Assembly (NCBI GenBank): GCA_034678485.1 | Contig: JAXDBU010000165.1 | Coordinates: forward strand, 1 to 64,000 | Direction of reading: 5' to 3' | Source of the DNA: PLanc-01 sp034678485 | GTDB lineage: Bacteria; Planctomycetota; Phycisphaerae; Sedimentisphaerales; Anaerobacaceae | Length of the DNA stretch: 64,000 bases | Shown: one piece after another, positions 18,069 to 27,180 of the stretch | How the letters are laid out: each line of letters starts with the position of its first letter | Position numbering within the stretch: the first letter of the stretch is position 1 | The notes under the pieces: model-generated | What the model saw: only the letters and a program-made list of their open reading frames with translations | Told to the model about the DNA's origin: nothing | The model's database searches: none | Position numbers and translations under genes: made by a program

Positions 18069-18121
18069 GCCTTTCGAGCGCCGAGTCGATGCATCAGCTA
18101 CCGCGCGCCGTCGTCATGACC

Positions 18122-19096
18122 TCAACGTCCTGGGACACGGGCGCATCCGCGCAGCCCCTGCCAGCCCCCTGTGATTCGCCGGAGCCCCTTTGCGTACGCG
18201 ACCACGTGCGACCAGGAGCGGCGCCGGTCCCGATTGCACACGATCCCCCGAACGAACCAGAACGGAATCCGCAGGATGAGAAACAGACCCATGAGCAGGC
18301 ACGCGGACACGTACTGCATTCGCGTGGCATGCTTGTGCATGAACTGCAGCACGCCCGCCTTGAGCTGCAAATTCATCTCCCCGGCCGCTCGCCGGGAGCT
18401 GGCGCCACCGAGATGAATGATCTCACCGCACGGGGCAAAAAGGACTTTCCATCCCGCCTTCCGGAATCGATAGCACCAGTCCGTCTCTTCGCCGTACATG
18501 AAAAAGCTGTCGTCCATCACGCCCACGCGATCAACGGCCTCGCGGCGAACGAGCATGAAACAGCCGGTGACCACTTCCACCTCGCGCACGTTGTCCCGCT
18601 TCCACCAGGTCATCCGAGCGCGCCCGAAAAAGCGGCTGCGAGGAGCCACTTTGCTCAAACTCGTCACATCCAGGAACACGTTCAGCACCGACGGATACAT
18701 GAAGCACGTCGGCTGGAGCGACCGGTCGCGATTCAGGACGCGACATCCGAGAACCGCCACGTCGGGATGCGCATCGGCGCAAGTCACCATCTTGGCAATC
18801 GCCCCATCCAGAACGAGGGTGTCGCTGTTGAGCAACAGGACATATCGCCCCGTGGCCACCGCCATTCCCTGGTTGTTGGCGGCAGCGAACCCCCGGTTGT
18901 CTGAGTTCGCAATGAGTTCGACCTTTCCGAACTCGCTCCTGACCATGTCCGCCGATCCGTCCGTCGAAGCGTTGTCGACAACGATCACATGGAAATCCAC
19001 CGGTCCGGCGTGTTCATAGACGGACCGCAGGCAATCACGCAGGATCTCGCGGGTGTTCCAGTTCACGATAATGATGGAAACGACCGGCTCATTCAT
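18122..19096 (-). CDS. glycosyltransferase family 2 (rhamnosyltransferase-like)
   Basis: A 324-residue GT2 protein. The N-terminus VSIIIVNWNTREILRDCLRS is typical of WbbL-type transferases. The donor-binding Asp is in VIVVDNASTDGSADMV, and the DXD-like motif is in YVLLLNSDTLVLDGA. The segment DDSFFMYGEETDWCYR is the acceptor-side ED motif of the family. A C-terminal hydrophobic stretch (LLMGLFLILRIPFWFV) may anchor it to the membrane. Its start overlaps the end of the deacetylase gene by four bases. The sugar is not known; rhamnose is only an analogy. Confidence 0.88.
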   Translation of the reverse strand: MNEPVVSIIIVNWNTREILRDCLRSVYEHAGPVDFHVIVVDNASTDGSADMVRSEFGKVELIANSDNRGFAAANNQGMAVATGRYVLLLNSDTLVLDGAIAKMVTCADAHPDVAVLGCRVLNRDRSLQPTCFMYPSVLNVFLDVTSLSKVAPRSRFFGRARMTWWKRDNVREVEVVTGCFMLVRREAVDRVGVMDDSFFMYGEETDWCYRFRKAGWKVLFAPCGEIIHLGGASSRRAAGEMNLQLKAGVLQFMHKHATRMQYVSACLLMGLFLILRIPFWFVRGIVCNRDRRRSWSHVVAYAKGLRRITGGWQGLRGCARVPGR

Positions 19097-19812
19097 TGTA
19101 CCGTACCTCGGATCTGCGATGATGTAGACACCGTCAGGTGCGTGTCCTGCGCCACAGCCAGGACCGACTGCAACGCGCCCAAGACATAGGAGTCAACTTC
19201 TCGAGTGCTCCGGTCGAAATCGTGGAGTAGAACCACGCCGCCGCGATGAGCGCGGCACAAGTTCGCAGCCTGGTCTTGATAGCGCGGCCTCCCGAGCCAG
19301 GTGTCCCCGCAGTCGATGGTCCAGTAGACAATCGGAATCCGCTTGGCGAGCAAGTACGCCAGGGTTGCCAGATTCAACCTCCCTCGCGGAGGACGAAACG
19401 CATACTTGCCCCCGGAGACACCCAACGCCTCATCAATCGCCTTCTGCCCTCGCCGGATATCCGATATGCAGCGCCAAGGGGCCGTCTTCCAGGCGTCAAG
19501 ATGATCGAAGCTGTGCGAGCCAATCTCGTGACCCTGCTTTCGAATACTCCTTACGAGGTCCTCGTTTCCGCGTATGTTGCGTCCGAGCAGAAAGAAGGTG
19601 GCCTTCCAGCCTTTGGCAGCGAGCATCTGGAGAATGGCAGGCGTCAGCACCCGCCCCGGACCGTCGTCCAAAGTGACCACCAGCACGTCACGTCCGACGA
19701 CACGTCGCCGCAGGGCCTTCTGACTCCATCGGCCGTAGGCCCAGGGAACACAGAAATAGAGCGCGACGACAGTCGCGCCGATCACCAGGACGGACGCCAC
19801 GATCAACATCAT
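19093..19812 (-). CDS. polysaccharide deacetylase (NodB-type, CE4)
   Basis: A 239-residue protein with one N-terminal membrane segment (about 2-22) and a NodB domain. Motif 1 is TLDDGP (Asp49, Asp50), motif 2 HEIGSHSFDH with metal ligands His100 and His104, motif 3 FRPPRGR, motif 4 WTIDCGDTW and motif 5 VVLLHD. All CE4 motifs are present, so it should be an active metal-dependent deacetylase facing outside. It would remove N- or O-acetyl groups from the polymer or its precursor. A four-base overlap links it with the following GT2 gene. Confidence 0.92.
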   Translation of the reverse strand: MMLIVASVLVIGATVVALYFCVPWAYGRWSQKALRRRVVGRDVLVVTLDDGPGRVLTPAILQMLAAKGWKATFFLLGRNIRGNEDLVRSIRKQGHEIGSHSFDHLDAWKTAPWRCISDIRRGQKAIDEALGVSGGKYAFRPPRGRLNLATLAYLLAKRIPIVYWTIDCGDTWLGRPRYQDQAANLCRAHRGGVVLLHDFDRSTREVDSYVLGALQSVLAVAQDTHLTVSTSSQIRGTVQ

Positions 19813-19836
19813 CCCAAAAGGTCCTTTTGCAGGCGG

Positions 19837-20505
19837 CTACCGCGGCAAAGCCGCCCGGGATAGTCTTTTCACATAGGACCAACCTGAGTTGGTCGGCCGC
19901 CCTCGAACGTACCCTATCGCTTCGTACAGGCGAATGGCGGATTCATTCCGTGTATCGACGCACAGGCCGATAGCCGTGCAGCCCAGCTCGAGCGTTCTGT
20001 CTTCGCAAACCTCCAGGAGCCGTCTGCCCACGCCGTGACCGCGCATGGAGGGCAGGACCGCAATCAACTCGATCCACGCGGTCCGGCCTGATGGATCGGG
20101 CGCCGAAGCGCCGACCCGATTCCTGCGTTGGGCAAATGCCGCGGCGATTCTCCTGAGGAGGATTGCCGCAGCGCGACGGGGATGCATCAGCGAGGAGGCG
20201 AGCGTACATCCGAATCCGGGTTTTCTGCGAGCGGCTTGCCGACCCCAGAGTTCCCTGTCCGTGACGAGGAGACAGACGCCGGAGACGACGCCGTCGGGTG
20301 CATAAACCCACGTCTCAGCCGCTTCCGTGTCGATTGCCTTCATCCACCAGTTGACCGCTGCGCCGCGGACGCCATGCCAGCGGAGGCTTTCCAGGAAACC
20401 CTGCCTGCAAATCTCGATGAGAGCGTCGACATCTCCTGCCGAGGCACGTCGAACACATTGCCGCTGCGTCGAATCGGATTCCACACCCGGCACGTCATCC
20501 CTCAT
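19837..20505 (-). CDS. GNAT family N-acetyltransferase
   Basis: A 222-residue GNAT protein. The acetyl-CoA-binding motif A is IAVLPSMRGHGVGRRLLEV, followed by the motif B region CVDTRNESAIRLYEAIGYV. The N-terminal half is less conserved. The start overlaps the end of the preceding GNAT/FemAB-like gene by eleven bases, so the two are probably translated together. Within the locus it may acetylate an amino sugar, but the substrate is not shown. Confidence 0.82.
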   Translation of the reverse strand: MRDDVPGVESDSTQRQCVRRASAGDVDALIEICRQGFLESLRWHGVRGAAVNWWMKAIDTEAAETWVYAPDGVVSGVCLLVTDRELWGRQAARRKPGFGCTLASSLMHPRRAAAILLRRIAAAFAQRRNRVGASAPDPSGRTAWIELIAVLPSMRGHGVGRRLLEVCEDRTLELGCTAIGLCVDTRNESAIRLYEAIGYVRGRPTNSGWSYVKRLSRAALPR

Positions 20506-21760
20506 TCCGCTCCCCTTTCTCCTGTTGCGGCTGCTTCTGGAGCAGGTCGCGCCAGAACCGCTTGATCCGGCGGATCCAACCGGTCTTCTCGAAGAAACGA
20601 ACCAGTGTGTTGGACAACCCGGTTACACCGGAGTACATCAGATTGGTCAGAATGGGCAACATCCTGGGAGCAAAGACGTAGAAGGACGCCTCGTCCCAGC
20701 ACTTGTCACAGTAGCTTCGCTTGTAGTCGGCGTCGCCGAAGCCGAAATCGATCACCCTCGGACCTGCTTTGTTGTCGCAGAGATCTCGCAGCACGCGGAG
20801 GAACAGGACGGTGCCCACGTTCAGGGCCTTCCATTTGGGGTCAAAGCCCCTCTTTTCGAAAAGGTACTGAGACCGGTAGATCAGACCATATTGATATGCG
20901 GTGGGTTCCCCGTCGACGAACAGGATGTCACCTCGAAACCGGCCTTCTCCGGCCGGCGCTCGCAGAAGATCCCGTGTCGATTCGTTATCCTCAAGCCCCG
21001 TCCCCAACGCATGCTGATACGTCTTCACGGACACCTGGGACGCTGCGGTCAGAAACGAACCCACGTCCTCTTGCTGGGTGTAGGTCTTGAATACCGCTCG
21101 TTCCGCGTATTGATTGTCCATCTTCCGCATGTAGTTGCGCAGATTGGCCTTGTGCCCTCTGGACAACGTCTTGTAGAAGGCATCGAGACTGTCCGGCACC
21201 GTCAGCACCCAGTGCGGCTCGACACGCGGGAAGCGACTGCGACACATGCCCGGAATCCTGGACATGACCGCGTTGTACATGGCGGACTCTGTGCTCAGGT
21301 GATTGAGGAATACGACATCGGCCTCCGAAGCGGCAAGCGACCGTCCAATCTCGTCCAGCAGCAGGCCCGACGTCTCCTCGTCCATCTGTCCCAGCAAACC
21401 GCCATAGAGGATGGTCAGGCATCTGAGACGCGGCAGCCAGATGTGCTGGTATCCTATTCTGCAGCGGATGCGCGTCCTCGCGATACTGCCGGCGACCAAG
21501 GCTACAGGTTCTCCGCCTCGGGTCAGGAGTATGATGTGCGGTCGGGCGCCCTGCTGCGTGCCGACGAGCGAAAGAAACTGATCGGGCTCAGCATTGAAGA
21601 CAGGAGACTCCTGCTGTTCCAGGAGCGTCTTCCAGGCCGCACGGAAAGAGCCAATCTCCTCAGCGCTTCTGGCAGTAGTTACTTGAAACGGTTGCGAGTC
21701 AGTCATACAGTTCGTCGTCCGATCAACACGATTTCGAGAAACACACGGTGCAGTCTTCAT
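20495..21760 (-). CDS. BcsL/CelD-like GNAT (FemAB-fold) acyltransferase
   Basis: A 421-residue protein of the CelD/BcsL acyltransferase type (Acetyltransf_6). Typical parts are FRAAWKTLLEQQESPVFNAEP near the N-terminus, SRGHKANLRNYMRKMD in the middle and the C-terminal GNAT segment ILFVDGEPTAYQYGLIYRSQ, VIDFGFGDADYKRSYCD. The ATG at 21760 has GAGGGG five bases upstream, favouring it over the ATG at 21706. Such proteins occur widely in polysaccharide and exosortase loci, presumably acylating the polymer or its precursors. Confidence 0.85.
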   Translation of the reverse strand: MKTAPCVSRNRVDRTTNCMTDSQPFQVTTARSAEEIGSFRAAWKTLLEQQESPVFNAEPDQFLSLVGTQQGARPHIILLTRGGEPVALVAGSIARTRIRCRIGYQHIWLPRLRCLTILYGGLLGQMDEETSGLLLDEIGRSLAASEADVVFLNHLSTESAMYNAVMSRIPGMCRSRFPRVEPHWVLTVPDSLDAFYKTLSRGHKANLRNYMRKMDNQYAERAVFKTYTQQEDVGSFLTAASQVSVKTYQHALGTGLEDNESTRDLLRAPAGEGRFRGDILFVDGEPTAYQYGLIYRSQYLFEKRGFDPKWKALNVGTVLFLRVLRDLCDNKAGPRVIDFGFGDADYKRSYCDKCWDEASFYVFAPRMLPILTNLMYSGVTGLSNTLVRFFEKTGWIRRIKRFWRDLLQKQPQQEKGERNEG

Positions 21761-21825
21761 ACAAACCCCTCAACACTCCGAATGGGAGCTTCGTGTCGCT
21801 CCGCTTTTTCCTGCGTCGCCAAGGT

Positions 21826-23163
21826 TCACAGGTACGCTTGAGAATGGCCGTGACCGGCAGAGTTGCAGTACACCTCCTGCGGCTGCGTCACTACGACCGC
21901 CCGTTTGGCGGATCGAGGCGACTTGTCATGTACCTTGCTGTACGTCAAACTGGCGCCGGCGAGCAGAAGATACCAGGCCATCGTGATCTGACCGAAGTAG
22001 GACACGCCGATGAACGAGATGCAATGGCCGATGATCGTCACGAAGACGCACCATGCCAGAAAAGACTCCTCTTTCTCACGGGATTGAAGCGACAAGCGGA
22101 GGGCCGCCCTGGCCCCCAGGAACAGGATTCCGCAGAATAGCGCCAGGGTCAGCGCCCCTCCGCGGACACCCTCGAGGATGAACTGGTTCGTGATGTCCTG
22201 CAATCCCACGCCCCAGTGCCCCGTACTGTGAGTGCCTACGAACATCCATTCGTGGAAATGCCGAATGGCGCCATTGATCAAAGAGTAGCGGTGCCAACCT
22301 GTGGAGCCCGACACCACGCTGATCCGCGCCAGAAGATGCCACACAGGGGCCCTCATCACGATCTGAAGGACCACGATGAGCGCCACGGTCCCCCAGGCTG
22401 CCGCACGTGTGTACTTCCGCCATCGGTAGACAAGCAACAGCATGAAGACCGCGGCCAGTGTCAAGATCGGCGTGCTCGAGCTCGTTCCCGCGATCATGAA
22501 AACACAGGCGCCGACGGCCGTCCAGAAGAGGAGCTTGTGCTTGTATTTGGCAAAACCAACGAACAGAGGCACGAGGGTCGCCCAGAACAAGCCCATCATG
22601 ATCGCGTGCGGGAAGGTCGACTGGCACCGATAGTTGCCCTCTCGAAGCTTGGTCGTCACACGTCCCAGCAGCGAGAACGGGTTCGTCCCGGACATCCACT
22701 CGTGGGCGACGAAGGGCACCATGGCAATGGCGCACACCGCGAATGCCACATGGGCCAATCGGATGTCGTCCCAAGATCGGATGCTCTGGCGGAAGACCCA
22801 GTACAAACCGAGCCATTCCAGCATTCGGCCACACCGATTGATGACGGCACCCAGGGTCATCCACTGAATAACGAAGATCACGCTGCCGACCAGTGCCCAG
22901 GCCAAAACCAGTTTGTCGAACCGGTTCCACCGGATCCGAACCACTTCGCTTCGCATGTATAGGCGTAGAATACCCATGACCACGAGAACTCGGAGCACCT
23001 GGAAGTTCAGTTCTCCGACCATGATCGTCTGGTCCGCCGGGACCCAGCAGGCCCCGATCACGAACGGAAGCAAGATGTACTTGCGCGGGATGCCAAACGT
23101 CACGGCGGAAAGAATCACCGTGATGAAGAGAGTCAACCCGGTTATCGTTGCTTGATGTTCCAT
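21826..23163 (-). CDS. O-antigen ligase/Wzy-like polysaccharide polymerase
   Basis: A 445-residue integral membrane protein with about 11-12 hydrophobic segments spread over its whole length. A large loop lies between the late helices (about 275-335), containing RISVVSGSTGWHRYSLINGA and VGTHSTGHWGVGLQDITNQF, the pattern of the Wzy_C/O-antigen-ligase family. It would polymerise or ligate lipid-linked repeat units at the periplasmic face. Sequence similarity within this family is low, so the call rests on topology, the loop and the location among glycosyltransferases, a flippase and a Wzz-kinase. Confidence 0.82.
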   Translation of the reverse strand: MEHQATITGLTLFITVILSAVTFGIPRKYILLPFVIGACWVPADQTIMVGELNFQVLRVLVVMGILRLYMRSEVVRIRWNRFDKLVLAWALVGSVIFVIQWMTLGAVINRCGRMLEWLGLYWVFRQSIRSWDDIRLAHVAFAVCAIAMVPFVAHEWMSGTNPFSLLGRVTTKLREGNYRCQSTFPHAIMMGLFWATLVPLFVGFAKYKHKLLFWTAVGACVFMIAGTSSSTPILTLAAVFMLLLVYRWRKYTRAAAWGTVALIVVLQIVMRAPVWHLLARISVVSGSTGWHRYSLINGAIRHFHEWMFVGTHSTGHWGVGLQDITNQFILEGVRGGALTLALFCGILFLGARAALRLSLQSREKEESFLAWCVFVTIIGHCISFIGVSYFGQITMAWYLLLAGASLTYSKVHDKSPRSAKRAVVVTQPQEVYCNSAGHGHSQAYL

Positions 23164-23321
23164 TGTCGAGATTCACGCCTTTCCGAACGATGGCCGGCTG
23201 CCGACAGGCAGGGTTTGGTCAGACTGTGCAGACGCCGGCGCCACAAACCGATCCTGGCACAGGTCGGCGCCGGGACGAGAAAACCCCCGCTCTGCCATTC
23301 CGCAACACTTCCACAACGGGT

Positions 23322-23912
23322 TCATGCTCCCTCCGTGGGCGTGATGTGCTTCACCACTTTGGCGGGAATCCCTGCGACGACGGCAAAATCCGGAACGTCT
23401 CGCGTCACGACCGCGTTGGCCGCGACGACCGCTCGCCTGCCCACGCGCACTCCCTTGAGAATCACGCATCCCTCGCCGAGAAACGCGCCGTCGCAGATCT
23501 CGACGGGGGCGACTTTCAGTCTGGGGCTTTCGCGAGCGCTCATCTCGGGCTCGTCATAACTGTGGTCGTGATCCGTGATGTAGACTCTGCCGCCCATGAG
23601 CACATTGCGTCCGATCTTCACCTGCTGAGCCGCCCCACAGTGAAAGTAGAACTGGATGGCCGTGCCGTCACCGATGATCAGCTTGGGTCCGGAGCCGGAG
23701 CCTGAGTCCGAGCCGACGGCCTCCAGCCGAGCCCCCTTGCGGATCAGAACGCGACGTCCGATGGAGATGGCCTGCGCATTGGTCAGCATGTCACACCGTC
23801 CCAGCCGGGACCGCCATCCGAACGAGTGAAACCGCCATCGCCAGCGGGCATAGTTCCACACCGCGCCGGCCAGGTTCACCAATCGTCGTGGGTCCCATCG
23901 GCTTGTCGCCAT
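23322..23912 (-). CDS. hexapeptide-repeat acyltransferase (LbetaH)
   Basis: A 196-residue protein with left-handed beta-helix hexapeptides: RRVLIRKGARLEAVG, LGEGCVILKGVRVGRRAVVAANAVVTRDVPDFAVVAGIPAKVV. The end motif GIPAKVV is typical of WcaF/NodL/CysE-like O-acetyltransferases. A His in the DHDHSYDE segment is a good catalytic candidate. The ATG at 23912 is preceded by GGAG and sits two bases after the stop of the GT2 gene. It probably O-acetylates the growing saccharide. Confidence 0.88.
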   Translation of the reverse strand: MATSRWDPRRLVNLAGAVWNYARWRWRFHSFGWRSRLGRCDMLTNAQAISIGRRVLIRKGARLEAVGSDSGSGSGPKLIIGDGTAIQFYFHCGAAQQVKIGRNVLMGGRVYITDHDHSYDEPEMSARESPRLKVAPVEICDGAFLGEGCVILKGVRVGRRAVVAANAVVTRDVPDFAVVAGIPAKVVKHITPTEGA

Positions 23913-23913
23913 G

Positions 23914-24837
23914 TCATCTCCAGAACGCCTGCCTGATTCGCTGATTCGACTTCGTACAGAACAAGAGGGACCCCACGATCACACAGGCCGACAGGTCGGC
24001 GGGCAGTCGCAGCAATCCCATGACCCGGCATCGCAGCGGGGCCTCGACCCGCGTACAGTTGACGATCCGTCGCTTGATCACGCCGGCCCACCATTTCAGG
24101 AGCATCCACCATCGAAGACGCGAAGCGGTGTACACCACGTTTTTGTGGAGGATCTCCCAATCCCGGCAGGCAAGCCGCCAGGAACCATCCCGATGAGAAT
24201 GGTACACTCGCGCGGACGGCTGATAGAGACACCGGCGCCCGCGTTTGAGCGCCTCGCACGTGAACGGACCTTCCTCGCCGCCGGAGGTCTCCTCATCATA
24301 AGGGTGCTCTTCCCAGAAGATCCTGCGAATCGCAGCACAGGCATTGGACGCGAGCATCCCCTTTGCGGAGGGGTTTTCTGCATGTTTGTCCTTGTCCAGA
24401 GAAAGGGGATCGGCGCCGAAAGTCCTCGCCAGGCGCGCACGCTCGTCGATCGGGGCGTCAGGATACGGCAATTGCCTGCCATATACGATAGCGACATCAT
24501 CCTGGGCGAACGGTTCAGTCATGCACTGCACCCACGTCTCGTCCGCCGGCGTCGCATCCGAGGACAGAAGCAGCACGATCTCACCGTGGGTTTGAGCGAT
24601 CCCCCGGTTCAGGGCACGGCCCCAAGTGAAGTCCTCGTGGGAGATGGACACAACCGCGGCGCCGTAGCGCTCGGCAATAGCGCGGGAGCCGTCTTTCGAA
24701 TCGTTGTCCACCACGACGATCTCCAGCGGCACCCCATCGGGAAGCACCTGGCGTCTCATCGCTGCCAGACAGCGCTCCAGTTCCCTTGCGGCGTCGCGGA
24801 CCCGAATCACAGCGGAGATGGTCGTCCCTTGTCCCAT
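23914..24837 (-). CDS. glycosyltransferase family 2
   Basis: A 307-residue GT-A fold GT2 protein: ISAVIRVRDAARELERCL at the N-terminus, IVVVDNDSKDGSRAIA for the nucleotide-binding Asp, and GEIVLLLSSDATPADETWV as the DXD-like site. The acceptor-side part is EETSGGEEGPFTCEALKRG. A C-terminal hydrophobic stretch (LSACVIVGSLLFC) may anchor it. It sits between a GT4 gene and an acetyltransferase gene with minimal spacing. The donor sugar is unknown. Confidence 0.88.
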   Translation of the reverse strand: MGQGTTISAVIRVRDAARELERCLAAMRRQVLPDGVPLEIVVVDNDSKDGSRAIAERYGAAVVSISHEDFTWGRALNRGIAQTHGEIVLLLSSDATPADETWVQCMTEPFAQDDVAIVYGRQLPYPDAPIDERARLARTFGADPLSLDKDKHAENPSAKGMLASNACAAIRRIFWEEHPYDEETSGGEEGPFTCEALKRGRRCLYQPSARVYHSHRDGSWRLACRDWEILHKNVVYTASRLRWWMLLKWWAGVIKRRIVNCTRVEAPLRCRVMGLLRLPADLSACVIVGSLLFCTKSNQRIRQAFWR

Positions 24838-24846
24838 GGGCAGATG

Positions 24847-26106
24847 CTATGGTTCTGAATCGGTCCTCTGGGGACCGCCGGCATGGTGATCCTTGAATCG
24901 GCGGATCGTCTCGGCGTACCGCTCCACAATCCGTGGCAGAACGACCGAGTTCGAGAACCGTCTCTCGACCGTCTGCCGGCCGCAGGCTCCCAATCGCCGG
25001 CGGCACTCGGAATCCGACACGAGACGCCCGATGGCGTCCGCCAGCAGAGAAGGCCTGCCAGGTGGAACCAACAGGCCATCGACGTCATGCGTAATGATCT
25101 CGTCCGGGCCGCCGCACCGAGTCGCCACGACAGGATTCCCGCAAGCCATCGCCTCCAGCACCGTGTAGGAGAAACTCTCGAATCCCCGCGTGGGCACGAC
25201 GGCACAGAGCGCCTTGCGGTGCAGGGCAATGATCTCCGTCACCGGCACATGCGACGTGAACAGCAGCCGATCGTGAAAAGGCTTGGGCACAATGGAACGG
25301 ATGGCATCGATGGCGGTTGCACCCTCCTGGGCCAGCCAGTCGGGTCGGGGCATGTTCATGCCGACGAAGCGCACGCACACATCGCGGTGCTCTTCCAGGA
25401 CGGGCACCACGGCCTCCGCGAGGTCGTAGATTCCTTTGTTGTACTCGAGCCGACCCACATAAAGAACTTCCCTCGTCTCGGGCTGCGCCTTGCCCGGGCA
25501 AAACAGCTCGGCGTCGATCGGATTGGGTATGACCGCGAAGCGCGTGAGCGGAAGGCACCACGTGAGACTGAGGTGATACGCGAGAGCCTGGCTCGGAGAG
25601 ATGATTTGGCCGGCGAGCCGGGTCTGCTCTCTCTCGAGCTGGTCCTGCTCGCGCAAGCACGGCGGCATCGTGGCAAGTCCCGTCATCGCGTGATTGACGG
25701 ACCAGACGACACAGGTCGGACAGTGACATCGAACGACGAGAGGGATACGGGTGTCTTCCAAGAAATGCCACGCCCAGGCACCATACTCAGCCGTCTCCAG
25801 AATGTCGACCGACTCTGTGGATAAGCTCTTCTCAAACAACCCACGGGCCTTCCACGACCACGGGTGTCGGATCCCCGCCAGAAACCGGCCCGCCCTTCGT
25901 TTCAATCCACCGGACAGACCTTTGCGAACGTCGGGTAAAGGGACCCGTTCGATGCGGACGCCGGGACAGGCGACAGGATCCTGGTCGTGCGTGATCACAG
26001 TCACGCGCTGCCCCATCGAGACCAGACCACGCGCGAGATTGAACATGTAAGTCCCGATCCCGCCGCCGTAGGGGGGCCATTCCAGCGTCAACAGACAGAT
26101 GTGCAT
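24847..26106 (-). CDS. glycosyltransferase family 4
   Basis: A 419-residue GT-B enzyme starting MHICLLTLEWPPYGGGIGTY, the classic N-terminus of GT4 proteins with the glycine-rich acceptor loop. The C-terminal half has EVLYVGRLEYNKGIYDLAEA and the donor-binding region FESFSYTVLEAMACGNPVVA with its conserved E-x7-E pattern. The start at 26106 is chosen because the domain begins there; an in-frame codon at 26178 would add only a non-conserved extension. Donor and linkage are unknown. Confidence 0.9.
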   Translation of the reverse strand: MHICLLTLEWPPYGGGIGTYMFNLARGLVSMGQRVTVITHDQDPVACPGVRIERVPLPDVRKGLSGGLKRRAGRFLAGIRHPWSWKARGLFEKSLSTESVDILETAEYGAWAWHFLEDTRIPLVVRCHCPTCVVWSVNHAMTGLATMPPCLREQDQLEREQTRLAGQIISPSQALAYHLSLTWCLPLTRFAVIPNPIDAELFCPGKAQPETREVLYVGRLEYNKGIYDLAEAVVPVLEEHRDVCVRFVGMNMPRPDWLAQEGATAIDAIRSIVPKPFHDRLLFTSHVPVTEIIALHRKALCAVVPTRGFESFSYTVLEAMACGNPVVATRCGGPDEIITHDVDGLLVPPGRPSLLADAIGRLVSDSECRRRLGACGRQTVERRFSNSVVLPRIVERYAETIRRFKDHHAGGPQRTDSEP

Positions 26107-26179
26107 TTCGAATACCGTTGCCCGACACGAGCGGGCTCTCTGTGCAAACGAACAAGGCCCCTGCACGCGATGGCCCACG

Positions 26180-27148
26180 TCAAGCGGCGCCGGGCCGGCC
26201 GTGAACCAACGACCGCAGCCGTCCGTATGGACCCGCCAGATAGACGTGGACCAGCATCTTCACGAGGGACAGATCCGGCCTGAAGAAATTGGACGAGCAG
26301 TCCAACAGGCAATCGCGAACACAAGCCCGCAGCGCGGGGCGGTTCCCTCTCTGACGGTGCTCCTGGGCGAGCATCGCGTACTGATGAATCAGAGAGACGG
26401 TAAGTGCCGACCGATACTTCTTTTCCAGCACCTGCCTCAGGATGATGCGCGTCTTGATATCCACACCCAGGGTCTGTTCCCGTGGCCTCATGCTGTGAAC
26501 ACCGCCGGCGTGCAACCGGTACGCTGCCATGGGTTCGTCGATGTAGCCGATCTTGCCGAAGTGCGCGTGCAGAATATGCTGCGGCCAATCGCCCACCGGG
26601 GGAAGGAAAAACCACGCCGGATGCTGCGGGAACACTCCCCTGCGATACATGACGGAGCACGCCGGGATGAAGTTGTAGTCGAGAATGTCGAACAACGTGT
26701 ACATCTCCTGGACTTGCGACGGCCGGCACAGCGTCGGCTCGTGAGAGCCGTCGTCCCAGACATTGGTGACACTGTGAAAACAGACCGTGCAATCGGGGTG
26801 CCCGTCCAGGAAATCCGCCTGTCGCTGGAGCTTGTCCGGACTGGTCCAGTAGTCATCGCCGTCCGTGAGGGTCATGTACTGCCCGCGACAGGCCTGATAG
26901 CCTCGAACGATCGTGCGCCGCGCGCGGATGTTGTGCCGATTCAGAACGATGCGAATGCGATCCGGGTACTTCCGGCAATACCGCCGGATCACGTCGCGGG
27001 TGCCGTCCGTCGAGCAATCCTCGGCAATGACCAGTTCGTAGGGAAAATCGGTCTTCTGCATCAGGACCCCTTCGATGGCCTGACCGATGAATTGCTCGTG
27101 ATTGTAGGTGAGTATCAGAGCACTGACCTTGATATCGCGTTCATTCAC
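26180..27148 (-). CDS. glycosyltransferase family 2
   Basis: A 322-residue GT2 enzyme. It has the N-terminal KVSALILTYNHEQFIGQAIEG, the nucleotide-binding LVIAEDCSTDGTRDVI, and the metal/donor site GQYMTLTDGDDYWTSPDKL with a clear DGDD. Proteins of this shape with the DDYW segment commonly add sugars to O-antigen or capsule repeat units. It follows the flippase gene with about 30 bp between them, same strand. The specific sugar cannot be read. Confidence 0.88.
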   Translation of the reverse strand: MNERDIKVSALILTYNHEQFIGQAIEGVLMQKTDFPYELVIAEDCSTDGTRDVIRRYCRKYPDRIRIVLNRHNIRARRTIVRGYQACRGQYMTLTDGDDYWTSPDKLQRQADFLDGHPDCTVCFHSVTNVWDDGSHEPTLCRPSQVQEMYTLFDILDYNFIPACSVMYRRGVFPQHPAWFFLPPVGDWPQHILHAHFGKIGYIDEPMAAYRLHAGGVHSMRPREQTLGVDIKTRIILRQVLEKKYRSALTVSLIHQYAMLAQEHRQRGNRPALRACVRDCLLDCSSNFFRPDLSLVKMLVHVYLAGPYGRLRSLVHGRPGAA

Positions 27149-27180
27149 GGCTTCACAGTCCTCACACGATCGTCATTGGC